Counted from the stretch's first letter, positions 54,158 through 63,481 are shown. The stretch is DNA of 64,000 nt from Picosynechococcus sp. PCC 7117 (GCF_001693275.1 NZ_CP016477.1:1612001-1676000); one strand, 5' to 3'. Numbers and translations: made by a program. The notes: generated from the letters alone by a model not told the origin.

Positions 54158-55006
54158 CTATAAACTTCTAGTGAGAAAATTGGCGATCGCCTGATTAAAG
54201 GCTTCCGGTTCAACCATGTGGGCCCAGTGGTTGCCGGGGACTTTTTGCCATTGGAGATTCGTTAAATATTGACGGTAGGGCTTGAGCTGAAATTCGAGGC
54301 GATTTAACCCTCCCTCTGGCTGCACAAACAGGCTCGGCATCCCTAGGGGTTGTGTGAGGCCATTGACCCGGAGAATATCGAGGAAAATTTCATCGCAGGC
54401 GCGTTTCACGAATTTGCTTGTCCAGGTGCCGTCGGGATTTTCCAGAAAGCTTTCCCGACAAATCGCCTGTTGCCACTCGTTCCAGCCGCGATATTGCTTC
54501 AATTTTTTGGCGATCGCCTCGGCCTGGTGATAGCTCTCGAACTGACCCAACAGTTTTAAAAAGGGCAGCACCCGGTAGCCAATGGGGAAGGTGTAGCGCC
54601 ACCAGAGGGGCAGTTGTCCCATAAAAAACGGATCAACGAGAATCAAACTTTTCACTTTCTCAGGATTTTGGGTTGCCCAAACAGCAGCAATTTTTGCCCC
54701 CCAACTGTGACCAAGGAGATTCACCTGCGACCAGCCGAAATGCTGACAAATGCCGTCTAGATCAGCGTTGTAATCGGCGAAAGTATAACCCGTTTCCGGT
54801 TTACCACTGTCCCCATGACCCCGCAGATCCAGGGCAACCACATGGTATTTTTTCCCTAGACTTTCCCCCAAGCTGGCCCACACCAAACCATGATCCGCGA
54901 GACCATGGAGTAATAACACTGGTTCACCACCCGGATGCCATTCGTAGTAGCTCAAGGGTAGACCGTTAATTGCCGCAGTATGCTTCTTTGGGGGAATAAA
55001 AGTCAT
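54158..55006 (-). CDS. Alpha/beta-fold hydrolase
   Basis: A 282-residue alpha/beta hydrolase. The start of the core is VLLLHGLADHGLVW, then VALDLRGHGDSGKPETGY, the nucleophile elbow LLGHSWGAKIA (Ser), and a C-terminal His in GNHWAHMVEPEAFN. These fit the epoxide hydrolase/haloperoxidase-like esterases. The substrate is unknown. A paralogue of the same class lies at 33419-34267 but is not a close duplicate. Confidence 0.85.
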   Translation of the reverse strand: MTFIPPKKHTAAINGLPLSYYEWHPGGEPVLLLHGLADHGLVWASLGESLGKKYHVVALDLRGHGDSGKPETGYTFADYNADLDGICQHFGWSQVNLLGHSWGAKIAAVWATQNPEKVKSLILVDPFFMGQLPLWWRYTFPIGYRVLPFLKLLGQFESYHQAEAIAKKLKQYRGWNEWQQAICRESFLENPDGTWTSKFVKRACDEIFLDILRVNGLTQPLGMPSLFVQPEGGLNRLEFQLKPYRQYLTNLQWQKVPGNHWAHMVEPEAFNQAIANFLTRSL

Positions 55007-55017
55007 GGTAAAAAAGT

Positions 55018-55263
55018 CTAAGATTCTGCTTTGTCGTCGCTGTTATTGCGGGGAAAGCCACCAATCAGGCCACTTTCGATCATCAGCCCCAGGCCAGCAT
55101 TGACGACAATTAGGCTCACAGTGCCCCACCAAAACCAAGGTTCCCCATTAATGCGACGGGTGATCGATTCCCCCAGGAGACAGAGGCCAAAGGGAAACAT
55201 CAAAACCCCAATCTGGGCGGTGATGTACCAGGTCAATTTGTTTTTTCTGACATTAAAATTCAT
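55018..55263 (-). CDS. Small membrane protein, hypothetical
   Basis: An 81-residue protein with two membrane segments (about 12-32 and 43-64) joined by a charged ITRRINGEP loop. It starts upstream of and on the same strand as the hydrolase, 11 bases away, so they may be cotranscribed. The family is not recognised. Confidence 0.6.
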   Translation of the reverse strand: MNFNVRKNKLTWYITAQIGVLMFPFGLCLLGESITRRINGEPWFWWGTVSLIVVNAGLGLMIESGLIGGFPRNNSDDKAES

Positions 55264-55414
55264 GGGCGATCGCCTTTGCTACGGTAAATTTTGCTCCAAA
55301 AATTATAAAGAGTTGTGGCCGTTCTCGCAGGAAACTTGCTCTCGATAGCGGCTATTCTGCATCGGGCTTGGGGAAACTATATACTGTTGAGTTGTCCGCC
55401 ATCTCCCCAAATCT

Positions 55415-56014
55415 ATGACTGCTGCGACTTTACCCCGGATCAAGTTTCTCCAGGAGCCGACCCGCCCGGAATGGATCGAACTCGCCCTCGCTAATTTGGA
55501 TACGATTTTGCTGGATCACTCCCACTGTGAACGGAAAGCGGCAGGGGTCGCCCTCAATATGATGTTCCGGTATCCGTCGGCGGTGGAACTGGTGAAAGCA
55601 TTAACGGCGATCGCCAAGGAAGAATTAGAGCATTTCGAGCTGGTGAACCAGTGGCTAGAACGGAAAAATATTTCCCTCGCGCCGTTGAATGCGCCCCCCT
55701 ATGGCGGCCAGTTGCGCAAATTGATCCGACCCCAGGAACCGGAACGGCTATTGGATTCGTTGTTAATTTCGGCGTTAATCGAAGCCCGCTCCCACGAACG
55801 TTTAGGGCTTTTGGGAGAACATTGCCCGGAGCCGGATTTGGCAAAATTTTATCGGGGGTTAATGGCCTCGGAAGCGCGGCATTATGGGGCTTATTGGGTA
55901 TTAGCAACGACTTATTATGATCAAGATTTAGTCAATCAGCGGCTTGAAGAATTGGCGATCGCCGAAAGTGAAATTCTCTCGACCCTCCACCCGGAACCCC
56001 GAATCCATAGCTAG
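55415..56014 (+). CDS. miaE: tRNA-(ms2io6A)-hydroxylase MiaE
   Basis: A 199-residue ferritin-like di-iron enzyme that hydroxylates the isopentenyl group at tRNA position 37. Iron ligands are in HCERKAAGVALNM (Glu/His) and IAKEELEHFELVNQW (Glu, Glu-x-x-His), with a second pair in IEARSHERLGLL and SEARHYGAYW. Normal length. The adjacent small membrane protein is probably in the same operon. Confidence 0.93.
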   Translation: MTAATLPRIKFLQEPTRPEWIELALANLDTILLDHSHCERKAAGVALNMMFRYPSAVELVKALTAIAKEELEHFELVNQWLERKNISLAPLNAPPYGGQLRKLIRPQEPERLLDSLLISALIEARSHERLGLLGEHCPEPDLAKFYRGLMASEARHYGAYWVLATTYYDQDLVNQRLEELAIAESEILSTLHPEPRIHS

Positions 56015-56053
56015 AATCAACGGCAACGGCATTTACCAAGAGAATTTTGCAGG

Positions 56054-56260
56054 ATGGATCGGGATACAAAATTTATTTTGCTGGTTTTGGGCTTGCCCGT
56101 GGCGGGGCTAGTGTACTGTGGCCTCATCATTGCCCTAATGATCAGCCAGCCCTTTGTACGGGCAAATTCCCTCTGGTTTGGCTTTTTATTTTTCTTGATC
56201 CCCTTTACCATTGCTGCTGTAACCTGGATTCGCGCTTCGGCGAAGGCCTACCGTAATTAA
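56054..56260 (+). CDS. Small two-helix membrane protein
   Basis: A 68-residue protein with two hydrophobic helices (about 7-29 and 42-60) and short charged ends. No family is recognised. It lies between miaE and a mannose-1-phosphate guanylyltransferase on the same strand, 13 bases before the latter. Confidence 0.6.
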   Translation: MDRDTKFILLVLGLPVAGLVYCGLIIALMISQPFVRANSLWFGFLFFLIPFTIAAVTWIRASAKAYRN

Positions 56261-56273
56261 GCACTCCCAACCT

Positions 56274-57302
56274 ATGACTTTCATCCCCGTAATTTTGGCT
56301 GGTGGTAAGGGCGAACGTTTTTGGCCCCTCAGTCGTCAAGACCGCCCGAAACAGTTCCTCAGCCTCGATGGGTCTGGGGTGAGTTTGCTCCAAGCGACGG
56401 CAAATCGTTTAGTTTCCCAAGACAATTGGACAGATCTCTGGGTGATTACGGCGGCGCAAATTGCCGATTTGGTGCGGGAACAACTGCCCCAACTGCCCCA
56501 GCGTAATATTTTGGTAGAACCAGAACGGCGGGATACGGCCGCAGCGATCGCCTGGACTTGTTTAGAGTTGGCGAAATACTACCCAGAGGATACGGTGGTG
56601 GCCTTTTTCCCGGCGGATCATTGGATTGGCGACCCAGATAAATTCCGGGCAACCCTCGACCAAGCGGCGAATTTTGTCAAAGATAAATTGGCGATCGCCA
56701 CCATCGGCATCAAACCGGACTATCCCGCCACGGGTTATGGTTATATCGAGCAGGGGGAAGCGGTTGAAACGGGCATTTTTAAGGTGAATCAGTTCTACGA
56801 AAAACCCGGTACGGCTGTGGCGAAATCTTTTTTGGAAACGGGCAAATTTAGCTGGAATAGCGGGATTTTTCTCTTTTCGATCCGCACGGTACTCCAGGAA
56901 CTTGCTAGTTACGCCCCCGAAATCCTTGAACCGCTCCAAAATGAAGGCATCGACGCCTACAATAGCTTGCCAAAAATTAGTATCGACTATGCTCTAATGG
57001 AAAAAACCGAGCACGCCTATGTATTGCCCGCAGAATTCGGTTGGGATGATCTGGGGGATTGGCGATCGCTCGAAAGATTGTTACCCCCTGATGCGGTGAC
57101 GAATGTTTGTGTGGGGAATCACCATGCCTTCGAGACGGAACGGGCGATTGTCTACAGTGACAACCCCGACGAAACGGTAGTAACCCTAGGAGTTGCGGAT
57201 GTGGTGGTGGTGCGCCAGGGGGATGTGACCCTGATTGTGGATAAGCACCGCACCCAGGACATTAAAAAAATCCTCGGCTATCTCCCGAAAAATCTTTTGT
57301 AA
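56274..57302 (+). CDS. Mannose-1-phosphate guanylyltransferase
   Basis: A 342-residue nucleotidyltransferase making GDP-mannose, the donor for mannose and GDP-fucose in surface glycans. The signature VILAGGKGERFWPLSRQDRPKQF, AFFPADHWIGD and VDKHRTQDIKKIL match ManC/CpsB. It lacks the C-terminal isomerase domain of bifunctional ManC. The stop (TAA) overlaps the ATG of the next gene by one base, so translation is coupled. It can supply the polysaccharide region at the left of this window. Confidence 0.9.
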   Translation: MTFIPVILAGGKGERFWPLSRQDRPKQFLSLDGSGVSLLQATANRLVSQDNWTDLWVITAAQIADLVREQLPQLPQRNILVEPERRDTAAAIAWTCLELAKYYPEDTVVAFFPADHWIGDPDKFRATLDQAANFVKDKLAIATIGIKPDYPATGYGYIEQGEAVETGIFKVNQFYEKPGTAVAKSFLETGKFSWNSGIFLFSIRTVLQELASYAPEILEPLQNEGIDAYNSLPKISIDYALMEKTEHAYVLPAEFGWDDLGDWRSLERLLPPDAVTNVCVGNHHAFETERAIVYSDNPDETVVTLGVADVVVVRQGDVTLIVDKHRTQDIKKILGYLPKNLL

Positions 57303-58021
57303 TGACTGGAGTTTGGCACTATATTCCACCCATCGAAGCGTCTGGGGAAACCCAAATGGCGATCGATGCCTGGCTTTTGGATCAGCATCTCCAGGGCAAA
57401 ATCCCTTCTGTGCTGCGATTTTACACCTGGCAGCCTGTGGCGATTTCCCTGGGCTACCATCAGCGAAAATATCCTGATTTTTGGAATGATTTGACCTACC
57501 AAGGCAAAAAAATCGATCTGGTGCGGCGTCCGAGCGGTGGACGAGCAGTGCTTCATCAGGGAGACCTCACCTACGCGATTATTACGTCTGGGCTAAAAGG
57601 AAGTCGCCAAACAAACTACGAAACCCTCTGCCAATTTCTCATTGCTGGGTTTGGGGAACTGGGAATTCCTTTAAGTTATGGCCACCAGCAACGGAATTAT
57701 GGGCATTTTGATAGTTGTTTTCGCACCCATACCAAGGCAGATTTGGTAACGGAATCTGGTTATAAACTGATTGGATCAGCGCAATTGCGTCGCCAAGGGG
57801 CAATTTTGCAACACGGTTCAATTCGTCTTAATCCCGATCCAGAACTATATGAAAAAGTTTTTGGGGAGACTTTACAACCTATTTCACATAGTAAATGGTA
57901 TTCCTATAGTCAAATTATTTCTATTCTTTTCCAAGCTCTTCAAAATTGTCTTGATATTACTTTTTTAGAAATTGCATCGAGTTTCGATTTAGTAGAAATG
58001 TATAAAATAGAAAACTATTAG
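57302..58021 (+). CDS. Lipoate-protein ligase/octanoyltransferase-like protein
   Basis: A 239-residue member of the biotin/lipoate ligase fold. RFYTWQPVAISLGYHQ, VRRPSGGRAVLHQGDLTYA and KLIGSAQLRR with LQHGSI carry the expected ligand-binding and Lys residues. It may attach octanoyl or lipoyl to carrier proteins such as the glycine cleavage H protein. The gene starts at the stop of the previous gene. The last about 60 codons turn AT-rich compared with the rest, which coincides with the start of an AT-rich stretch. Confidence 0.82.
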   Translation: MTGVWHYIPPIEASGETQMAIDAWLLDQHLQGKIPSVLRFYTWQPVAISLGYHQRKYPDFWNDLTYQGKKIDLVRRPSGGRAVLHQGDLTYAIITSGLKGSRQTNYETLCQFLIAGFGELGIPLSYGHQQRNYGHFDSCFRTHTKADLVTESGYKLIGSAQLRRQGAILQHGSIRLNPDPELYEKVFGETLQPISHSKWYSYSQIISILFQALQNCLDITFLEIASSFDLVEMYKIENY

Positions 58022-58066
58022 TTTTTTTAACGAATCTTTCTTTCATGCTGTTTTTAGAGAACACCA

Positions 58067-58179
58067 AAACATGTTCTAGTTATGACAATTGAGTTTGATA
58101 GGCTATATTGACACAATATAAGTTCAAAACAAATCTTTAAGCTTATTTTAGCAGGCATAACCGCTTTGAAACATGTTCT
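58067..58179. repeat. Two copies of AAACATGTTCT in an AT-rich gap
   Basis: The 11-base sequence occurs at 58067-58077 and 58169-58179, each with the palindromic core AACATGTT. The gap lies between convergent genes and has no coding frame. Its role is unknown; a protein-binding site is possible. Confidence 0.45.
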
Positions 58180-58206
58180 TAATAACAATCTTTAGGTACA
58201 AAAAAA

Positions 58207-60168
58207 TCAAGCAGATAAAGCAACACGAAATCCCAAATAAAAAAAATCAAAACTTCGGGAATGCATACTACGCTCTGCAGATTGAGCTATTTTTGGAGAA
58301 AAGCACCAAGCACCGCCGCGTGCTACTTGATTACCCAATGTAAAAAACCCTTTCTCTACCCATGCACTACCATCCGTAGGTGACCCTAGGTAATTATCAT
58401 GCCAGTGGTCTTCACACCATTCCATTACATTTCCATGCATTTCATACAATCCCCATCCATTAGGAGGGAAAGTTCCTACATCTACTGTTTTTCCCCAATC
58501 AATATTATAGTCAATATGATTCTTTTTTAATGATATATATTTGTGATTTCTTGAATCAAAATTAACATTGGCAATTGATTTGTTAATTGTTTTTCCGTAA
58601 CAAAAAGGTGTCTTTGTACCTGCTCGACAAGCATATTCCCACTCCGCTTCACTTGGTAATCTATAGTCTCTACCTGTCTTTTCAGATAGTCTTTGACAAA
58701 ATATTTTGGCCTGTTTCCAAGAAATACTATCCACTGGTTTTTTTGGGCCTTGATACCTCGATGGATTATCTCCCATGACTGCTTGCCATTGTTCCTGCGT
58801 TACAGCATACTTGCCCATCCAGAATCCTTTGACGTTGACTTCATGTTGTGGACTTGCATTCTTGATTTGCGATGAACCCATCGTAAAACTTCCATCTCTA
58901 ATCCATAACATCTCTAAAGGAATATTTTTTGAAAGTTTCTCGATGTAGTAAACTGCTTGTTTTTGACTTTTCTTAATAATATGACCAGAGTTGTCAAATT
59001 CATCAGTTTCAAAATTCAGTACTGGATAACCAGGCATTGATTGTTGAATTTCCAAATAAAGATCACTTCTGATATTCGTTTGGGTATTAATCAATCCTTT
59101 TCCTTTGATTTTTAGTTTTTGGCCTTCTCGTGTTCCAGGTGGGCTTTTGATAGTTAATATTTCTTGTTGTAATTGAATTGGCTTTATACATCCTTCTTTC
59201 ATTTCTTGCTGATTCAGAAAAAGACTTAGGTAAAGATCAATATTTTTTGTTGTCGTCGGTAGTTTTGTTGTTTTTTGTATCAATGACTGAGCTGACGATA
59301 ACAAATCAGCCAATACTTCATTGGCAGAATGATATCTTTTGCTAGTAGCAGGAAGGATTAATTTATCTAAGATACAAGCCAACTTGTCATCAATAGAGCT
59401 ATTGATAAATTGACGCCAAATCCATTCGTACTCATCTATGTCAAATAATTCAATGGGATCTATACCAGTTAGAAGCTCCAAGCAAGTCACACCTAAACTA
59501 TATAAGTCACTAGAATATCTGGGTTTTCCTCTTTGTTGTTCTGGTGCAGTATAACCATAGGAACCAATTACTGTTCCTGTTATGCTGAGATTGCTGAACA
59601 TTTGTTTTGCGGCCCCAAAATCTACTAATATCAGTTTTTTGTCAGACTGACGACGGATAATATTTTCTGGCTTGATGTCTCGGTGAATCACATTTTGGCT
59701 ATGGATAAATTTTAGAATTGGTAAAATGTCCAATAAAACAGCTTTGACTTGTTCCTGAGTGAAAACACCGGACTTTAGTTCATCAGCAAGGGTTTGTCCA
59801 TCGATAAATTCTTGAATTAGATATTGGCGGTTATCGACAGTGAAGTGAGCGAATAGACTTGGAATTTGATCATGTTGACTGCCGAGCTTGTCGAGTTGGA
59901 TCGCTTCTGCCTCAAATAATTCCTCTGCTTTTTTGATTGTGGCTGTGCCCTGGGCCTGGGGTAAAAATTGCTTAATCACCCGAAAAGGTTTTGAGGGAAG
60001 ATCCTCATCAATAGCAAGAAACGTGCGGCCAAATCCGCCTTGCCCCAAAATGCTAATTGCTCGGTAACGGCCTTTTAGCACCAAAGGGGTGCGGCATTGA
60101 GAACAAAAATTGTGGTGAATTGGGTTGAAGCTGGAGCAAACAGGGTTGAGACAGATAGATTGTTGCAT
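58207..60168 (-). CDS. Ser/Thr protein kinase fused to DnaJ-C-like and SUMF1 domains
   Basis: A 653-residue protein. A zinc-ribbon (Cys 6, 11, 22, 25) leads to a full kinase domain: ILGQGGFGRTF, Lys66, catalytic HRDIKPEN (Asp164) and DFGAAK (Asp183). About residues 334-375 resemble the C-terminal peptide-binding part of DnaJ (ILTIKSPPGTREGQKLKIKG, KGL and DLYLEIQ). The last about 235 residues are a SUMF1/FGE-like domain (MLWIRDGSFTMGSS, YRLPSEAEWEYACRAG, GNVMEWCEDHW, RGGAWCFSP, GFRVALS). No membrane segment is seen. The gene is AT-rich with no HIP1 site, so transfer is likely. The order is unusual. Confidence 0.88.
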   Translation of the reverse strand: MQQSICLNPVCSSFNPIHHNFCSQCRTPLVLKGRYRAISILGQGGFGRTFLAIDEDLPSKPFRVIKQFLPQAQGTATIKKAEELFEAEAIQLDKLGSQHDQIPSLFAHFTVDNRQYLIQEFIDGQTLADELKSGVFTQEQVKAVLLDILPILKFIHSQNVIHRDIKPENIIRRQSDKKLILVDFGAAKQMFSNLSITGTVIGSYGYTAPEQQRGKPRYSSDLYSLGVTCLELLTGIDPIELFDIDEYEWIWRQFINSSIDDKLACILDKLILPATSKRYHSANEVLADLLSSAQSLIQKTTKLPTTTKNIDLYLSLFLNQQEMKEGCIKPIQLQQEILTIKSPPGTREGQKLKIKGKGLINTQTNIRSDLYLEIQQSMPGYPVLNFETDEFDNSGHIIKKSQKQAVYYIEKLSKNIPLEMLWIRDGSFTMGSSQIKNASPQHEVNVKGFWMGKYAVTQEQWQAVMGDNPSRYQGPKKPVDSISWKQAKIFCQRLSEKTGRDYRLPSEAEWEYACRAGTKTPFCYGKTINKSIANVNFDSRNHKYISLKKNHIDYNIDWGKTVDVGTFPPNGWGLYEMHGNVMEWCEDHWHDNYLGSPTDGSAWVEKGFFTLGNQVARGGAWCFSPKIAQSAERSMHSRSFDFFYLGFRVALSA

Positions 60169-60307
60169 AGCTTAGGGGCATAGATGCTAGATTTACACCT
60201 AAAATTATAGGAACCCTACACCGTTCCGAAGACAGACTTGAAAAATTTTCTCTGAAAGTGACTTATACAATGGAATGGTTTGAATTTTCTAAACTTCGGG
60301 GCGGCCC

Positions 60308-61012
60308 ATGTTTTCCCAGTTACCCACCGACAACCGCGAATTAAATTGGTTTACCCTCACGGAGGCGATCGCCAAACGTTTCGACGCAGAATATCAAAAC
60401 CAAAAACCCGATCTCCCCGACGAAGTACAAGCCCTGCCCATTTTCCTTGACTGGCAATCCGGTAAGCTCCAGAACCGCGTCACCTCGAAGTTTTGGGAAC
60501 TGGCCCAACCGAAAAAAAACCAAGCTTGCCTCGATCTCGGTTGCGGAATCAGCTTTTTGATCTATCCTTGGCGCGACTGGAATGCTTATTTTTATGGCCA
60601 AGACGTCAGCAAAGTTGCCACAGAAATCCTCCAATCCCGCGCCCCCCAGCTCAATTCCAAACTGTTTAAAGGCATCTCGAACAAACCCGCCCATCACCTC
60701 GAAAGCTATCAGGACAGTTTTTTCGAGTTGGCGATCGCCACCGGATTTAGCTGTTACTATCCCTTGGAATATTGGGAAACCGTGTTAGAACAAGTCCGGC
60801 GCGTCCTCAAACCAGGGGGCTTTTTTGTCTTTGATGTGATTGACCCAAGCCAAGACATGGCCGAAGACTGGTCAATCCTCGAAACCTACCTGGGCGCGGA
60901 AGTATTCCTCGAAGACCTAAGCGACTGGCAAGCCCTGATCAAAAAATCCGGCGCAAAAATCGTCAAAGAACAATCGGGCGAACTGTTCCATCTCTACAAA
61001 ATTCGCTGGTAA
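60308..61012 (+). CDS. Class I SAM-dependent methyltransferase
   Basis: A 234-residue protein with SAM motif I CLDLGCGISFLIYPW, the acidic loop YGQDVS and a post-I LKPGGFFVFDVID strand. The N-terminal 70 residues carry a helical cap. The substrate is not clear. It is transcribed divergently from the kinase. Confidence 0.8.
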   Translation: MFSQLPTDNRELNWFTLTEAIAKRFDAEYQNQKPDLPDEVQALPIFLDWQSGKLQNRVTSKFWELAQPKKNQACLDLGCGISFLIYPWRDWNAYFYGQDVSKVATEILQSRAPQLNSKLFKGISNKPAHHLESYQDSFFELAIATGFSCYYPLEYWETVLEQVRRVLKPGGFFVFDVIDPSQDMAEDWSILETYLGAEVFLEDLSDWQALIKKSGAKIVKEQSGELFHLYKIRW

Positions 61013-61093
61013 AGCCATTCTTCTGATTGGATGTTGGCGGTTTGTCAGGTCAGTGAGAAGATAAAAAGCGTGGCTTATCAAGGACTGTGGGAA

Positions 61094-62524
61094 ATGTTTA
61101 AGCGGATTATTCTCCTCGTTATTTTGGCATTGGGCCTGTGGAGTTGTGGCGATCGCCTCGATGCCCGCCTCGCCAGTGATCTCAATCGCGAACCGACGCC
61201 CGTCACCACCCAAGCCCTCACAGAAGTGGCGACGCCCAGCCTAATTACCGAACTGCGCCAAGAATTAGACCAGTACCAACCCCAAATTAAAATTCTCAGT
61301 CCCCGTCCCGACGAAACCTTTAACAGCACTACCATCGACGTCCAACTCCAGGTCAATGACCTACCCATTTTCAAGGACGAAGAACTAGGCATGGGGCCGC
61401 ACATTCACCTCTTTGTCGATGACCAGCCCTACATTGCCGTCTACGACACCAGCAAACCCGTCACCCTCGAAAACCTCAGTCCCGGTAGCCACTTAATCCG
61501 CGCCTTCGCCTCCCGTCCTTGGCACGAAAGCTTTAAAAACGAAGGAGCCTACGCCGAAACTACTTTTAATATCTTCACCAAAAGTAATAACAATATTCCC
61601 GATTTCCAACAGCCCCTCCTCACCTATAGCCGCCCCCAGGGAACCTACGGTGCTGAGCCGATCATGTTGGATTTTTATCTGACCAATGCCCCACTGCACT
61701 TCATTGCCCAGGCCGACAATAGTGATGATGTGAATGACTGGCGTATCCGGATCACCATCAATGGTGAGAGCTTTATTCTCGATGATTGGCATCCCATTTA
61801 CCTCGAAGGCTTCAAGAAAGGCGAAAACTGGCTCAAGCTAGAATTTATCGATGATCAAGGGGAACTGTTAGAAAATACCTACAATAGCCCTGTCCGCGTC
61901 ATCAACTACGATCCGAAGCTCAACGATACCCTTGCCAAGCTCGTCCAAAATAAACTCTCTCTCAGAACCGCGAAGCGCCTCGTCACCACCAAACCTCTAC
62001 CCCCCGAAGTCGAAACGGCTGCCCCAGAAGAAACATTAGAGCCAGCACCAACCGTTGTTCCGGAAGTTGATGAAGCGACGCCACCAGCAGAAACAGAAGC
62101 GGCCCCTGCTCCAGAAGAAATCTTGCCAACCTTGGAAGAAGAGGTAGCACCAGAAGCAGAATCCAGCCCCTCGCCTGATCTCCCTGAGGCAATGCCAACC
62201 GAAGAAGAACCCGCTGCGACCGTTGAGGAGTCAAACCCGAATCAATCTGAGTCAGTGCTAGAGGTTGAACAACCTGCTCCCGCGCCCGAAATTGAAGCAG
62301 TCCCTCCAGATACTCCAGAGATTGAAACCCCACAATCAACCGCGCCCGAATCAACACTAGAACCAGAAACATCGTCTCCCCCAGCAACCGCTGAAAGTGC
62401 TCCTGAGCCAGAGGTTGAGCCACGCCCCACTGTGCCAGAGTCGGATATTTCCCCAGAGACAGATCCCCTAGAACAGGGCACAGATGATCTAGAGTCTCCG
62501 GAAATTCAGTTGTTCCCGGAGTAA
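61094..62524 (+). CDS. Lipoprotein with DUF4399-like domain and long Pro/Glu-rich tail
   Basis: A 476-residue predicted lipoprotein. The signal sequence ends in LWSC (lipobox, Cys18). Residues about 60-165 form a beta-rich domain (DVQLQVNDLPIF, MGPHIHLFVDDQPYIAVYD, LSPGSHLIRAFASRPWHESF), and a second similar module follows at about 180-280. The last 150 residues are almost only Pro, Glu, Ala, Thr and Ser and must be disordered. It likely sits in the periplasm or outer membrane. I use the ATG at 61094, as the lipobox then falls at the normal distance. Confidence 0.75.
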   Translation: MFKRIILLVILALGLWSCGDRLDARLASDLNREPTPVTTQALTEVATPSLITELRQELDQYQPQIKILSPRPDETFNSTTIDVQLQVNDLPIFKDEELGMGPHIHLFVDDQPYIAVYDTSKPVTLENLSPGSHLIRAFASRPWHESFKNEGAYAETTFNIFTKSNNNIPDFQQPLLTYSRPQGTYGAEPIMLDFYLTNAPLHFIAQADNSDDVNDWRIRITINGESFILDDWHPIYLEGFKKGENWLKLEFIDDQGELLENTYNSPVRVINYDPKLNDTLAKLVQNKLSLRTAKRLVTTKPLPPEVETAAPEETLEPAPTVVPEVDEATPPAETEAAPAPEEILPTLEEEVAPEAESSPSPDLPEAMPTEEEPAATVEESNPNQSESVLEVEQPAPAPEIEAVPPDTPEIETPQSTAPESTLEPETSSPPATAESAPEPEVEPRPTVPESDISPETDPLEQGTDDLESPEIQLFPE

Positions 62525-62561
62525 CCTAGAGGCGATCTTGATCATCATTGATACTGAAACG

Positions 62562-63425
62562 ATGACGAAAAAAATTGCATTTCTCGGAATAGGGGTCATG
62601 GGGGCACCGATGAGCCTCAACCTCCAGAAAAAAGGTTATCAAGTTACTGTGTGGAACCGTTCCGCTGCCAGTCCCCACTTAGCTAGGGTCGTCACAGCGG
62701 GTTTGTCCGTTACACCGGCGATCGCCACTGCGGTACAGGATGCAGATTACATTTTTAGTTGTGTGAGCGATGTCCCCGACGTTAAAGCAGTTCTCTTAGG
62801 AGAAGAAGGGGTAATCCACGACGCAAAACCCAATGCCCTAATTATTGATTTCAGCACCATTGGAAAACCGGCGGCCCAAGAAATTACCGAAACACTCAAA
62901 ACAAAAAATCTCCGGTTCCTCGATGCCCCCATCAGTGGCGGGGATGTTGGCGCAGAAAATGGCACCTTGACGATTATGGTCGGAGGCGATCGCCCGGATT
63001 TTGACGACGCCAAACCTTACCTCGAAGCCATGGGAAAAAATATTTATTACTGTGGAGATACAGGCAGTGGTCAAGCCGTGAAAATGTGCAACCAAGTCCT
63101 CTGTGCAATCCACATGGTGGCCCTCTGTGAAGCGATTCAGTTGGCTCAATCCCAAGGCCTTGACCCAGATTTAATGATCGAAGTTTGTCAGACTGGGGCG
63201 GCTGGTTCCTGGGCGATCGCCAACCTCGGTCACAAAATTACCGCCAGGGATTTTCGACCGGGCTTTATGATCAAGCACATCATCAAAGACCTCCGCCTAG
63301 TCAATGAAAGTCTCTCAGACTTGGAATTACCCGGTTTAACCTTAGCAACCCAAAAATTTAAAAACACCGCCCAGTTAGCTGATGCCCTCGAACAAGGCAC
63401 CCAAGCCATGTTCCGCTCGTATTGA
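62562..63425 (+). CDS. Beta-hydroxyacid dehydrogenase family (NAD(P)-dependent)
   Basis: A 287-residue enzyme like 3-hydroxyisobutyrate/tartronate semialdehyde dehydrogenase. The Rossmann motif FLGIGVMGAPMSLNLQKKG, the substrate motif LDAPISGGDVGAENGTLTIM, the catalytic Lys in GQAVKMCNQ and the C-terminal helical domain are seen. The substrate may be succinic semialdehyde, glyoxylate or hydroxyisobutyrate. I use the ATG at 62562; a TTG at 62538 is less likely. Confidence 0.88.
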   Translation: MTKKIAFLGIGVMGAPMSLNLQKKGYQVTVWNRSAASPHLARVVTAGLSVTPAIATAVQDADYIFSCVSDVPDVKAVLLGEEGVIHDAKPNALIIDFSTIGKPAAQEITETLKTKNLRFLDAPISGGDVGAENGTLTIMVGGDRPDFDDAKPYLEAMGKNIYYCGDTGSGQAVKMCNQVLCAIHMVALCEAIQLAQSQGLDPDLMIEVCQTGAAGSWAIANLGHKITARDFRPGFMIKHIIKDLRLVNESLSDLELPGLTLATQKFKNTAQLADALEQGTQAMFRSY

Positions 63426-63450
63426 TTCTTCTAAGACTTTCCCAAAAGCA

Positions 63451-63481
63451 AAAAACTCCTACCCTAGGGGCAGGAGTTTTT
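63451..63481. terminator. Bidirectional intrinsic terminator
   Basis: A long near-perfect hairpin: AAAAACTCCT and CCC on the left pair with GGG and AGGAGTTTTT on the right, around a short loop. It has T5 on the plus strand and A5 on the left, so it can end both the plus-strand dehydrogenase and the minus-strand psbC. Confidence 0.85.

Noticed and set aside
58207-58800. Diversity-generating retroelement target in the SUMF1 part of the kinase
   Set aside because: SUMF1/C-lectin domains are DGR targets in some cyanobacteria, but no reverse transcriptase or template repeat is present in this window.
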